A stretch of DNA of 64,000 bases from Ulva prolifera (taxonomy: Eukaryota > Chlorophyta > Ulvophyceae > Ulvales > Ulvaceae). Of the stretch, positions 27,963-40,342 are shown in pieces. The stretch covers positions 5,052,430 through 5,116,429 of the forward strand of contig CM041204.1 in assembly GCA_023078555.1 (NCBI GenBank), given 5' to 3'. Position numbers and translations under genes: made by a program. The notes beneath the pieces were generated by a model. It worked only from the letters and a program-made list of their open reading frames with translations, ran no database searches and was not told where the DNA came from. Each line of letters opens with the position of its first letter. Within the stretch, counting starts at the first letter, position 1.

Positions 27963-30900
27963 TCATGACCGGAGCATGCTGGTGTGCTTCCTGACGCTGT
28001 CCAACAGCATTTCGTGCAGAAATGCGTCAGCAAGCTTTCGAGCCTGCTTCTCACGCTGTAATTTTTCTATTGATGCGTTCGTCCGATCCTCATCTCTCCA
28101 TGCCTTCTCTGCAACCAGACGGCGGCGTTCTGCATATATGGGTGCATCATATGGATCCACCCTTGCCGAAACCTGATCATCTGATCTCTTTATGAGGAAT
28201 TCAGACAGAAATTGCACAGGATCATGTGGACGTCGGTCCACAAGAGCAATGAGAGCGGCAGCCATGGCTGGCATGACCTCATGCACAAGCGCACGCCGCA
28301 TTGTTGCCTTGTATCGTTCAAAAGCCCCTGCGTCTTTTCCATTGCATGCACCCTTGCAGAAGTTTTGTTGAGAAAGTACATGCGATATTCGATCTGCATG
28401 GGTGCAACATGGGAATGTTTCCCCCAGTGCTACCTGTACACACAAGTGGATGTCAACAACATGTTCCTCCTGCACCTACCTTGGTGATTGGGCCATACAA
28501 CCATCGACAGCGCGCTGAATGCCATCCAAACTCTGTGTTTTAAACCCAGCAGTGATGGCAGTTATAGTCCACACAGTTGCAGATCGCCATGGTCAAGCTT
28601 TATCGATATCTACCTGGCCCGGAGTTTGTTCTTCTGGACAAGGGACTGCCAGGAGCCCGACATAATTTCGAGGCTTCCCAAGGACAGCTCGAGCAACTGT
28701 AGAGAGCCTTTCAAGGTCGCCAACTTTGTTCTGGAGATGCGGGTGGTCCTGTTCTTCATCAAACGCATCGACTTGGACAACTGAACAGCCATTGGCGGCA
28801 AAGAAGGCCACAAATCCCCCAAGACATGGCAAATCAGGGCCCTGAAAATATCAAGGATAAGAATGTGATGATGGCAACATTATGGCTTCAAGGCTGTCAA
28901 TGCGTACATCACTCGAGACTGGCAAGGGATCCAATTTATTGTCCATCTGCTTGCACTGCTCGTCATTGCCTTTTCCTGGTTTTAGGTTCCAAGGTTCCTT
29001 GTCTAATGCGCCTAGACCACAAACTGGCTCTGGCTGTGGCATGGACACTTGGGGCGGTGCTGCATTCTCTGCCGGCTTGAAAGGCAGTGTGTGCCCAGCA
29101 TGCTGTGTGCCAGTTGTATCTGCGAGTGCCTGGTTCGTAGGAATTAAGGGCCTAATTTCCCGTTTCTTGTGTGTTCTATGGTACTCAGCTTCTTGTTCAG
29201 CACGTTTCCTAGCAGATTCCTCAGCAGCCCGCCTCAACTCCCATTTTGCCAGCGCTACAATACGCTGCACGCATGATGCTCGTACATGTACTACATAGTA
29301 GTATACATGCAGATGTGCTGCACCTTCTCACGCCATGCAATGCGGCGTGCAGATCTGGTGTCACGGCAGATTGCTGAAACCCCCATACCCGTTGTTCTTT
29401 GTCTGCATCATCGGCAGCCCGAAGCCCAGTATATACTGCTAGTCTCCTTGCCAGATCTGCAGCGTTATTGTGAGAGCTAGGCAGCTTGGGCGGTGCAAGA
29501 CCTGTCTTGATGGTCATTGTAACAGCTGCCTCCGATGCTTCATTCTCTGCAACCTTGCAACGCTTCTGAAGTACTTCGTCGGTAGCATTGAGGATAATCT
29601 ATAGCAACAGAATCATATGATGCATAAAACGTGGTTTGAACATGCATCTGAGCTTCGGAGGATCGGCAGGTTGACTGGGCAGCGTGCAACACAGTCGCGC
29701 ACACGTGAAATTGATCACGATTACGAATTCAAGGATCGCCATGAAATGCTGGAAAAAGTGTTCAAAAGGGACGTAGTTGCAATTGCAGTGTCCAGTAGCT
29801 GTAATTTTTGTGAGTGGTATCTAGGTGTCATCGATTTCAGCAATTGAGCAACAGCAAGGGGAAAAGGGGGGCACCAAGGCGTTCGGCATGAAAACATCGC
29901 AAACTTTCCGAGGGTCTGGAACATCGTCTATCTTATTTGATGCAGCTACTCCAAGCTTGGCTTCGCTCTTCTCGGCCTTGCCTCCTTTGGTGCCCACAGC
30001 GTTTGGTGCCTTCGACGCTAGTGCAGCCTCAACCGCTGCATTCTCATCAAGCTCCGCCTGTGTCCATTCGCGCGGATCTGTGAACAGTTCTCGAGCCTCC
30101 CGCAGAGTTTTTGGATAACCATCAAGGATGAAGCCCGTGTTCTTTGCAGGAACTCCAGACAGGACAAGCCTGCCAAGCTTTGCCATCATATCAGGAGGCA
30201 CTCGTCCTGAACCTTTCTTTCCACCTTTCAGCGCTTGCTCAATTGCAGCGTTGTCCAACGGCTGTAGCTTGTCTACTGAGTCAAGCAGGTCAGATGCTCT
30301 AATGACTGGCAAGGAATATTGGTGACCCAGATGGTCTGCAAGAGCACTTTTGCCTGAGCAGGGTGGGCCTGTGATCACGATTTTCAGAGGCTTGAGGTTA
30401 TTCTGTTGAATGAACTCAGCTGAGACTTGGCTAATGTTGGCAACGAGGCCGTCTCTTGCGTGCATGTTCGCTAGCCCAATCTCTGTTCGATTCATCCTTA
30501 AATCCAGCAACATTTGCTCCACACCCTGCACTCGTATGTTCACCAACTCACCCAAGCTCATCGTTTCTCACTTTGCAGCATACATTTGCAAATCCATCAT
30601 ACCTGCTGTGTGTACAGCGATAAGGGGTCGCTTTGAAAGGTGTCCCCTGTTGATAACCACCCGCTGATGGCTTGGACGATGGCAGATTGGGGTGCAGATG
30701 AATCATCTGTGGCGAACAGATACCTCACATCTGACTTCGTCAGAGCTAAATGCACTACATATGAAGCACAGTCATCCACATGTATTGTGGGGATGAGATT
30801 TTGCCCTGATCCGTAAACTGGAAGAGCAGTGGTTAGATCTGATTGCCACGCCTTGGCAAAAACATCATGAAAGCCTGTGTTGGATTCCCCATTGCCATAT

Positions 30901-31602
30901 AATACCCCTGGGCACACAACATGCGTGTGAAAACTGCCAGGGATGTGCTCAAACAGGACCGTGTTCTCAGCTTGATACAAGTGTTCCACTCTGGGAGCCG
31001 GGACACGCTGCTCGTACTGGTCCGCTGAAACTTCCACTGGGGTTCCCATGATGCAGCCACTTTCCACGCCATCATGTCGTTCCAACCCTTGCTCGACCCG
31101 CTCGAACGACTTTCCATCTTCAGCCGCAGGCACAGGGCGTTGGTGAACATCGCCTCTGCCAAGTGTTTCTCCTAGGCCATCGGCAGCGTTGGTCCTGTCC
31201 ACAATGGTGGTTCGAGACCACACGAGCGGATTTGAAAGGGCAATGAATGCTTTGGGGGATTTCAGCGATCGTCCCTCAGCTGCAATGGACAGCAACCGCA
31301 GACTGACTCGGCAGCTGGCATTCAGATCGCAGGCGATGACTGAGGCCTCTGCGATTGCTTTCCACAGCACTTCAGCCCCTGCACCTACTACATCTTCCGC
31401 TGCAATGTCGTACTGGCCCGTTTTCAATTGACCGATCCTATAAACCTGATAATCTGCAGCCTGTAAATCGCAAAAGCTGATCAACGCTAACACATCGCAC
31501 TCCAGTCCCTGACATAGCTGGCTTGTACTGGAAAGTCACCAGAAACTTGTTGACCAGTGAACGTCCAACATAGCTATCGCAAGGGAAGATTATCGCAAGC
31601 AT
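27963..31602 (-). CDS. AK7: Adenylate kinase 7 (ciliary, SDR-ADK-DPY30)
   Basis: AK7 interconverts AMP, ADP and ATP and is an axoneme-associated kinase needed for normal cilia in animals. Seven exons join in phase to 899 residues: 31602-31540, 31460-30603, ~30546-29905, 29598-29389, 29264-28908, 28841-28662 and 28352-27963. Residues 1-307 form the NAD-binding SDR-like domain (VVCPGVLYGNGE, NLIPTIHVDDCASYV). The kinase P-loop GPPCSGKS is at ~367, with LDGYPKT (AMP site) and ILNATDEVLQKRC after it. A charged, coil-like segment of about 119 residues (exon 5) lies before the last kinase strand (CSVVQVDAFDEE, VLGKPRNY-G). The C-terminus has a DPY-30 motif (VMPAMAAALIALVDRRPHDPVQFLSEFLIKR). Kinase linker segments rich in Gly-Lys are alga-specific. 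The start of exon 3 is uncertain by a few codons. The gene is divergent from the gene at 32.3 kb. Confidence 0.93.
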
Positions 31603-32331
31603 AGGATCAAACAACTCTGCAGAGATGATCAATTATGTTTTCGGCTGTGGGAGCTTGCGATACCCGCACTCCTGAATCCAGCAGCACAGTCTCGAAACAT
31701 AATTTCGCGGATATTATGATCACAAGCTTTGATAGATGCGTCAGCAGCGCTCCATTGTCAATTTGCCTTTCGGTCACGCTTGCGTTGCAGCAGCGGTGCC
31801 GCGCGTTGTCCGCGGCTAACAGCATGCATGATCGTGCACTTACAAGCTGGAAAAACCTGGTCCAGGTAGATGGAAGTTTCGACCATGCCAGCTTTGGCGA
31901 CATTATCAACCCTGCCTCTTCTTGCCTGTACGTGCATCGGACTGACAATCTTCCCTGATTGATGTGGCATCCCCGCTCCCATGGATGTGCAGTGACGGGC
32001 TCACAGTCAATCATGTAACGACTCAGTATATGTTTGTCACACAGAACTGCAGTCAGATTCAAGCATGTTGAGTCCCGATCAGCAACTTGTCTCATAGGCA
32101 TGGCTGTTCAACGCATTGGCGCATCCGAGAAGTCTGTTGTTGCAACTGGGCCTAGCCATGCTTCAGTGGAGCAAATTCCTGCCATGCTCCAGAATTTATG
32201 GACTGCTAGACCCCAACAACAAACTGGTGCTGCATGTGCAGCTGATGTTCTGGCATGGCCACCGGGGCAGGTCGGACAGCGTTAACCTGCCTGAGCCACA
32301 CAATATGCCAATGCTTGTTGTTCGCCCCGCA
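31603..32331. promoter_or_regulatory. Region between AK7 and a divergent gene
   Basis: About 730 bp separate the AK7 ATG (-) from a proposed ATG at 32,332 (+). Open frames here show no domain. It probably contains the promoters of both, although exons of either gene could extend into it. Confidence 0.3.
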
Positions 32332-33362
32332 TGAACCACAATGCAGCTATTATGACGGATGCTGCAGCTACTGAGAATCTCGCATACGCGCCTAACACGT
32401 GGTGCCTCTCCTGAACATTACTCAATGCAGATGCTGCTACGTCAGCGACTGAGTCTACATGGTGTGGGCCAAAGAGATGACACAGTCTGCCATGATCCGG
32501 CGCAAGCTTTGAGGGGATCGCATTTGCTGCAGCAGGGCTACTGTTTTGGTCGTTGTGGGCTGAACAAAGCTCCACAGTTTGCGAATCATCGTCTGCTCCT
32601 AAGTGATCGACCGATGGGTCCAATTCCTGGGACTGCACAGGTCAGTACCATCACAAAAAGTCAGCCAAACTGACATATGACTTGAGGTCTGAGGCGTACA
32701 TGCTGCACAGGCTGAGGCATGTCTTGTTTGAGGGCCCACTTTAAGGTCTTGAGCTTTGAACAACATGGTCATGGTGGTGCAGAGTCAATATGATTCTTTC
32801 AGGCCAGCAGAGTGGATTCCCAGGACAAGCAATTGTCAGATAGCCACTGCGGCAATGCAGCAGGACGCCATCCACTGGAGCACTATCAAGCTTGGAACCT
32901 TCAACACTCAGGCAAGGAGCACAATGCAAAACTCCGTCGAGGCACAACAAAACTGCAGGTAGGCAAGCTCCATGTGCTGGCTCGCGCCCTGATGTGTTGC
33001 AAGATGAGCATCACCTGAAGTGGGGCGACTACTGCAGGGTCAATTACTACGACATCGACAATAGCATTCCAAAGCGCACTATTGTAAGTAATGTGCGACA
33101 CAACAGGTTTGGCACCAAAATGGCTGTCAGGTCCCGACGAGACACATCACTTGTGCTCAGTGCACAATCTGATCCAGCCCCTGGGACATACTCTCCCAGT
33201 GCCTGCAGGAGGCGAGTTTCGAAGCTCATCACCCCGCCAGAAATGTATCAAGCATGGAAGCAGCTGTTGGACTCGTCCGAAAGTGCACAGCATGCTCTAT
33301 TACAACGGCAGTCCGCAGTGGCTGTGGGGGCTCACATTGGCAAAGATTTTAAATCCAAATGA
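32332..33362 (+). CDS. Uncharacterised protein gene divergent from AK7
   Basis: Several plus-strand segments look like exons. 32,332-~32,399 begins MNHNAAIMTDAAATENLAYAP. ~32,429-32,639 includes LLQQGYCFGRCGLNKAP. 32,803-32,958 is in phase, with good splice borders, and includes GRHPLEHYQAWNLQHSGKEH. ~33,021-33,083 includes YYDIDNSIPKR. The final segment, to the stop at 33,362, includes FGTKMAVRSRRDTS, a short SDPAPGTYSP and a helical C-terminus. Phases between the last two segments do not fit with the sites I tried, so the model is incomplete. I do not recognise the family. APGTYSP faintly recalls SHIPPO-type repeats of axonemal proteins, and the neighbour is a ciliary kinase, but that is only a hint. 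The 3' end is convergent with the LACS gene, with about 150 bp between stops. Confidence 0.45.
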
Positions 33363-33508
33363 AAACAGTTGCAGCATAGAGAGGAACACAAATGGAACAC
33401 AAACACATACATTCATGTACAGCATATAATCTACACAAGCCTGTCGAGAATGTACCCTTAAATTCTGTTTGTGCTGAAGACGCCAGCTTCTTACTAGACG
33501 ATCACAGA

Positions 33509-36500
33509 TCATGGCAATGATGCATACATTTCATTGATGGCATTCTTGAACTTCGTTTTCAACTGGGGCCGTTTCAGCTTAAACGATGGCGTCATTAGAT
33601 CGTTCTCCACTGAGAAGCCTTCCTCATATAGTAAGACTCGCTTAACGATCTCGAACCCCTTCAGGCCATCTTCCCTGCCGGCAGCTTCCAAACGTGCCTG
33701 GATCTCTGCTGCCAGCTCTGCATCTTTGCAGAGCTCCTGCAAGACAGAATGCTCCATTGCAATATCTTGCCAAAACTTACAGTTGCAAAGCTTTTGTGTT
33801 TCACAATTCCAATCATCTGTTGCATATGTACAGCAATACATACCGCAACATCTCCTGACTTCCCGATCTCTGCGGCCACGCCTGAGAGTCCAGCAGCATC
33901 AGGTACGACCACAGCTACAAGCTGAGACTTCTCAGAGTCACCATACACCCAGATCTGGTCTACAAATGTGGACTTCTTGTACATGTTCTCGAGCTTCTCT
34001 GCAAGAATATTATGTCTACAATCAGAGGACGTTCCACACAGGCACAATGTTAGTCCTATGCAAACCAGCATCGGTTCAGGGCACAGACCTGCTGCAACAT
34101 ATTCACCGTGTGAGAGTTTGAAGAAGTTTTTCTGTACACATCGCATCCATCAATTCTCACAGCAGCCTCAAAGACTCCAGCAGAATTCTGTTTCTCGACA
34201 CACACCATGAAGCTCACAAATGCTTTTGTGCACATACATTCCATTCTTGAATGAAGTGTTAACGGCAAGGTGAAGTACCTTGCGGTCAATGATCTTGAGA
34301 GAACCATCTGGGCAGAATAAGCCAACGTCCCCCGTGTGAAACCATCCATCGACTGCACAGTTCAAATGTTCACGAATTGCTTCAACCTTTGTAATGCTGC
34401 ATTCGTACTCAGTTACCGAGTCGAGTACACACTCAGAACTTCATCAGTCTTCTCCTGGTCCTTGTGGTAACCCGCAAACACAGCAGGGCCGCGCAGGCAA
34501 ACCTCTCCTTTGGGGGGAGAAGCAGTAGCATCATATCCCATGTCTGGAATCGACTTCAGACAAACTTCCAGTGCTGCGACCGGAGCTCCAACAGTGGTTG
34601 CCTGCTCAGGCTTGAAAGGATCGGTGATGAACGAAGCAGCGCAGGTCTCGGTCAAACCATAGCCCTGCACACAGCAGACAAGTCACTCAGACGGCATCGC
34701 ACATGTCCAGCATACCACCGTCAGTCGTTGCAAAGCCATATCGCTCGTTGCATCTCGTTTGATTGAACAACATGTGCTGAGACATCAAAGTGAATGTTGT
34801 TGGGTACGCTCGATCTCAGCCTAGTAGAAGCTTAGAATGATGCGACAGGTAGGTGGGGCAAGTATCGTGCCTGTGAAACGGGGCAGCATAGAGTGACCTT
34901 CAGAAACTGCTCCACGTGGTTGGCCAATGGAGCTCCACCAGAAACCACCAGCCGCACACGCCCACCTAGGCGTGACTGGACTGCCTTGAACGCAAGTCCG
35001 TCAACAATCGGCAACTTATACATGCCCGCGTTCACAAATGCAGATTTGATGGCGAACGAAGTGTTGAAAAGTGTTTGTTTCCAGCCCGGAGACTTCTTGA
35101 CCTGAGAAGAACACAATCGAATGTAACTATGTTTCCTACTATTTGACCACCGCTGACTCTCGTATGAAAAATTGGGCCGCAAGTTGCTTCAAGCCTGATG
35201 CAAGCCACAGCTGTGACAGCAAGGTACATTCCACTTCGTTGCATGTATGGATAAGCGGCAAGCTTGTTGCCAACAACAAACAGCAGCCACACATCTTCAA
35301 TGTTGAGTAGTCTGTGTTGAACCTGATCCAGGTGATGGCAAGTGAAGTCAGATCATTGGTACCTTATCAGAGACGCCTGTGTAGATACGATCGAAGATGC
35401 GAGGCACGCCAGCAAATAATGTGGGCTTCAGGGCACAAACATCCTCCATAAGCTTCTTGGCGTTACCTTGCCAGTATCCAATGCGGCCACCAATGCACAG
35501 GAATGCCTCCTCAGCCACGCGGTCGAAGATGTGGGCCAAAGGCAGATAAGACAGGAACACGTCGTCTGTGCTGCACACATGAGACCCTCAAATTGGCCGT
35601 CTCATCAATATCATATAGGGACTCAGACTGGTCTCAAGCACATGTCAGTGAACGCGCGGACAAGGACACACACGGACTATCACATCTACTGCAGGCCAAG
35701 CTCAAGGACTGAGCTGTCACTACATCGCAAAACCGCAGCGATTGTGGAGATTGGCTACGGGTGATGGGACAGCACACCCCATAGGAATTCCAAACTCGCT
35801 GACAAGACGCACAAGAGCGGCTAAAGACGTGATCACAGCTTCATGTGTGATCTTGACACCTTTTGGAGCCCCAGTTGTTCCAGAAGTGTACATAATGGTG
35901 CAGAGGTCCTTCAACTCGCTGGGGGTTGCCTCCTGAACATCGCTTGCACCGAATTCAATAAACTTGTCCCAAGATGTGACAGGTATGCCACTGGTACTCC
36001 CTGCTGCCTGCACAATGCACCAAACGGCTCACTTGATGCAAGCACGGATACCGTGTAGAGTGGTTGATGCGGATGCTTCCGACATTAGACTTCCTGAATT
36101 TGTTGACAAATGAATCCTACCCCATCCACCGTACCGGATCACAAACTGGCAGCCCTACAGGACATCAATGGCTGACAACAAGAAGCTGAGGTATGACTTC
36201 ACCTCGATCGCATCGCCATCAATGACGCCACCTGGAACATCACTCCAGACCACCACTTGCACCAGCTGATCTTTGAAGTTCGAAAGAATCTTCACGATGG
36301 TGAAGAGTTTGTCGGATGATACAAATATCACTTTAAGGCCAGAATGCGTGATGATATATTCCACAGCATCTGCCCCAAACGTGTCATAGAGAGGAACCGT
36401 CATACTACCACAGAAGTCTGCCGCCTTCATGGCCATCATCCATTGTGGAGAGTTCACTGCATAGACACCGACTGCGTGCCCCGGTTCTAAGCCCACTGCT

Positions 36501-37014
36501 TTGAGAGCTGACCCGACATTCACAACCGTTTTATGAACGTCCCCATATGTAATGAATTCATACTCTCGTGCCTGCCCATCCTGGATCGGTCTCCAACCCA
36601 GGCAAGGATACTCTGCATGGGCTTGCACAGTGTGCCTGCAACATCGATACGAATTAGAATTAGGCCAGTTTGCCATGGCCATGAAAGTAATAGACATCGT
36701 CACCGTACAACTTTTAGGTTTCTAAGCGACATTTGCATGGTGGCGCAGAACTGCAAAGCCGGAATTCTGTCTCCTGAGTGTCCAGACAACGCACGTACTT
36801 GTACAGTCCGATCACACGAATGCAATGCAGATAATGAACATGTTTTACATATATATGTATATATCTGATTTCGGTTCGACGGGACACACTCAAATGATTC
36901 ATACAAATTTCTTGGGTTTCCTGGGGCATGTGCTGCGCCATCGGTGTTGTAAGACACACGATACACGGGAGTTGTGCCATCACGCCCAGCCTCCACTTGC
37001 GTCAGCAGCTTCAT
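33509..37014 (-). CDS. LACS: Long-chain acyl-CoA synthetase
   Basis: Activates long-chain fatty acids to acyl-CoA via an acyl-AMP intermediate. Eleven exons on the minus strand join in phase to 653 residues: 37014-36890, 36635-36203, 36007-35778, 35570-35363, 35322-35293 (a 30-bp exon), 35101-34898, 34664-34433, 34352-34279, 34131-34089 (43 bp), 33998-33844 and 33736-33509. The AMP-binding loop YTSGTTGAPKG is at ~226-236. Then come SYLPLAHIFDR, VSGGAPLANHVEQF, GYGLTETCAASF, GWFHTGDVGLF, LKIIDRK, FKLSHGEYVA and the C-terminal LMTPSFKLKRPQL. This order is that of plant LACS and animal ACSL enzymes. Between exons 6 and 7 of this list (34897-34665) a short conserved stretch before GYGLTE seems to be missing, so a further micro-exon is likely. 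The C-terminus (MYASLP) is not a type-1 peroxisomal signal. Confidence 0.94.
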
Positions 37015-38100
37015 CTGTCCTCTCTGCTGCAATACACTCTGGAGGCTGAGTACCGATAGTACCGATCAATTTCCGGGCTGTCGGGGACTGAAGATGTCTG
37101 GCGCGATGGTGGCACGTCGTCGAACGGTATGGACAGGACTCCACAGCAGCACGGATACCACGTGCCGAGTCCCTAGCAGCTCTTTCATCCTACAAACGGT
37201 GCTGTGCGAAGGTTGAACCGAAACCGCTGTAGCTGGCCACAGCAACGCGTTGCACCGTTTACCCACAGTAGGTCATGCTGACTTGCTGACTCAGCAGCTC
37301 GTCTGGAGGGGTGGGGGAGCGATTTTGTGGCAATTACTTTGCAGCCACTATTTCGCATTCATGCGTGTATGGCAAGCACGTGTAGAAGATACTGCGCACA
37401 TACATTACCAGTTACTATGCTGTGTTTGGAAGGCCGAATTGCGACTTGAGAACAAGGCAGAAGTGGGATTACTTTGAAAGTCATGATGCATGTAGGTCTT
37501 TGCTATTATGCACTGCAGACACAGGTGGGTGCAGCTTGCTTGACTTTGCGCAAGCTTTCTTTCAAAGTCAGCAGGCTCAAGCCCGTATGTTCTCTTATAT
37601 CACAGAAGGGAAGCAAGCAGTCGAGCATCTTGGGCCAGTTTCAATTCACATCAGTCTGCTCCCGTTGCCCCAAGTATGACCATGCCACCACAGAGCTACT
37701 GCCCCGGTCGATGCTCTATATGATCGTCCATACATATACACACTTGATTATAATCCCACTGAGCACAGCCGATATTCAACAAGAGCAAGTATCTACACCA
37801 CCTCGATCCGGTGCGACCTGTTATGACAATCATGAATCTGTGCTGCTACATAGCATGATGCGACAGTATCTACTTGCAATTCGGTTCCGGTGGAGAGCAT
37901 TTTGTTCAGTTTTCCGATTGCTTACCAGGCTGGAACGCTGGGTTGAACCATGTGACCCCGGCTTGAAACTGTGCCAACAGACCGGTCAGCTCCTGCATAC
38001 TCGTACTGGCTCAACAATGTGCTAATGCTCAGTAAATCTACTGAGGTCGAATTCTTCGGCAGCACTAATGGTATTGCTACCTTTTGTGTTGAGAAAGAAT
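37015..38100. other. Intergenic region upstream of LACS
   Basis: No recognisable domain in any frame. The first few hundred bases should include the LACS promoter and 5' UTR. Confidence 0.35.
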
Positions 38101-39345
38101 CTACAGTACGGGCTCACACATCGCGGGCGGTCGTCGCACCCAGGCCCTTGCATTGTTTTTGTCACCGTCTTCTGACGGTGGACTCCGGGTCGCACAAGAA
38201 ACCGCCTCTGTGTTCGCCCCTGCGACAGGTTTCACTGGCATCTTGGTCTTCCTGCTCCTATAAATGTCAGCATCCTCACCCTCCGATTCACTTGCATTCC
38301 TGCTTTCACTGCTCTCATCACCTGACTGTGCACGAAGTGTCTCATCATCGCTATCATTTTCATACTTTGGCATAAAGGCCACTAATTCTTGTTGTTGAGG
38401 TCCAAACGTGTATGGCTCGTTGTTAGGAATAGGCGAGAGCTCATTGGCAAGGTCGGCAACTGTCTTGTCTTGCATGGCTACTGGTGTTGGCAACCGTTCC
38501 AGTACTTCACCTAGGTCTTCGCTTGCAGAGGAGGTGCATGGAGTCATTCTTGAGGGTCCGGCATCTGCATCACATGCTGGCAGCAAGTGGGAGGGCTGGC
38601 TGCAACAGAGCTCTTTCAGGAGCTTTGAACAGCCGTGATGACCTAAAGAAGAATATGCGATGTATGAGTACTGCCTGCCCAATGCTTACAGGATGTACTG
38701 TGACTAATGAAAAGTAGCAAAACACATAGGTCACCATGGGTTCAGGTAATCAAATCGCGTGATTGTTCGCAGTGAACACAAGCGTTTACTGAGACAGGCA
38801 ATAGCGCAAAGTACCATTCTTCCGCCCACCCTATTACGCACAGAATTGGAGAAGCAGTCAGATGTCTTCCACACCAAGTTTTCTATTAGGAGAAGGTCGG
38901 CGTTCATGCACACTGAAATTTTGGGTATGCCACCATCGCTCACGATACCTCTACGCTTAGTCGTATGGCAGGTGAACAAGTCATGTGCACCTACTCCCAA
39001 CGGACCCAAAGTGCAGCAATCATGAGACATTGGCAGCAGCAGGTATATATTGATCTCTATGTGGGATGCACATCAGCCCTCTGGGACAATTTGGAAAAGC
39101 TAGCGAGCCGCACGTTCGGAGCCGTTGGACGGAAATGTCTTGCTGGATGCCGCATCTGGCAGGTCTTCTGCTAGGTTATTGTGACCAGGTTTATCTTGTG
39201 CCTTGTCCAGGACATCATGATGGATGTCCATCACGGGCAGCTTAAAAGCGAAGCCAGCACCTCGGCTGATTCTGGGCGGTGATGTTTTCTGCATACGTAC
39301 TTCCACGTCAACACATTGAGCAATCTGCTGACTTGCTTCGTCCAT
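38101..39345 (-). CDS. Uncharacterised acidic protein
   Basis: A minus-strand ATG at 39,345 begins MDEASQQIAQCV and runs to about 39,100 (PRISRGAGFAFKLPVMDIHHDVLDKAQ). A second large segment, about 38,640-38,101, follows a good acceptor and ends at a stop. It contains LERLPTPVAMQDKTVADLANEL, then a highly acidic Ser/Glu/Asp-rich stretch (SDDETLRAQSGDESSESR) and a basic KTKMPVKP. The composition resembles nuclear or chromatin-associated disordered proteins. I recognise no domain. The linkage of the two segments and any exon between them are inferred. Confidence 0.4.
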
Positions 39346-39407
39346 GCATTGAATGTTTCAGCACAGTTTATATTGCAAAGGTGCATACTAGGCTTTCAGA
39401 GTGTCTG

Positions 39408-39860
39408 GCATTCGATCCGGCAGTCAGGCTGAATTGTGATGCGCTGATCCTTGTTTGAGGCGCTTGCGGGGGAGTTTGACCAAACGCCGCTCCCATTGGA
39501 AGTGTAAAAAATCCTCCATTGCGGGCAACTTTCTGGACGTGCTGTGGTGCGTTCTTGCGCTGTACAGGTACACCACGCAGTCAACAACAATGCGATGGTC
39601 AAAACAGATGAAGGACACACACCGCCTGGCTAGCTGCACACCAGTGTCTTTTGATTTGGGCTCAGTAGTTTGGGTGCGTCGCGAGGGCAAGTTGAATCTG
39701 GAGCCATGTGAGCTGGACTGGACGCTGCTGCAGCCAGTGAAAGATCTCTTCCGCCACCACCATGTCTGTCAGCTGTCCCCCAATGTTGCTCTGGACCTTC
39801 AACATGTCCATGGTGGGCACTGGATCTGGGTAGCCTCTCTGTTGTTTTCGGCTCATTCAT
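39408..39860 (-). CDS. Unidentified protein, C-terminal exons
   Basis: Minus-strand stretches 39,856-39,665 (YPDPVPTMDMLKVQ, MVVAEEIFHWLQQRPVQLTW) and 39,612-39,450 (FDHRIVVDCVVYLYSA, MEDFLHFQWERRL) have good amino-acid composition and plausible splice borders. A terminal exon may end at the stop near 39,408. They look like the last exons of a gene extending up towards 40.1 kb. The family is not recognised. Confidence 0.35.
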
Positions 39861-40342
39861 CGGCTGCCATACCGTTGACGGGCTGCGGTCGTGAATGAAT
39901 TGTCTTGGAGTTCCAGTGCAGCTCTGCTGATCTTTTGCAATTAAGCAAAATGTGACAGGAGGTCCGTTTGAAAACCCACAAGTGCGATGTACAGGTGAAC
40001 TCTGATTTGAGGGAACCAAGCTTGATTTGCAAGGACTACACTCTGGCGTTCCCTGCCCTGATGGTGGCAGAGCTTTGGTCTGATCCCAGAGATGCACACG
40101 CCTACACACCACAGTCACCCATGAATACATGTGCCCCTACCAATGAGGCGTGCTTCATGGAATCATTGATTTATGCCTAGCTCACTCACACTTTCTGCCA
40201 AAGGGCACAGCCCACATGTATATGAACCTGGTATGATTGCTGCTGTGAACCAGAGTTGTAGATGTGTACAACAAAAGAGCATTGTGCCAGACGCGCATCC
40301 TAGCTAATTTCACTGTTCCACAGCATATCTTCCGACAGAAGA

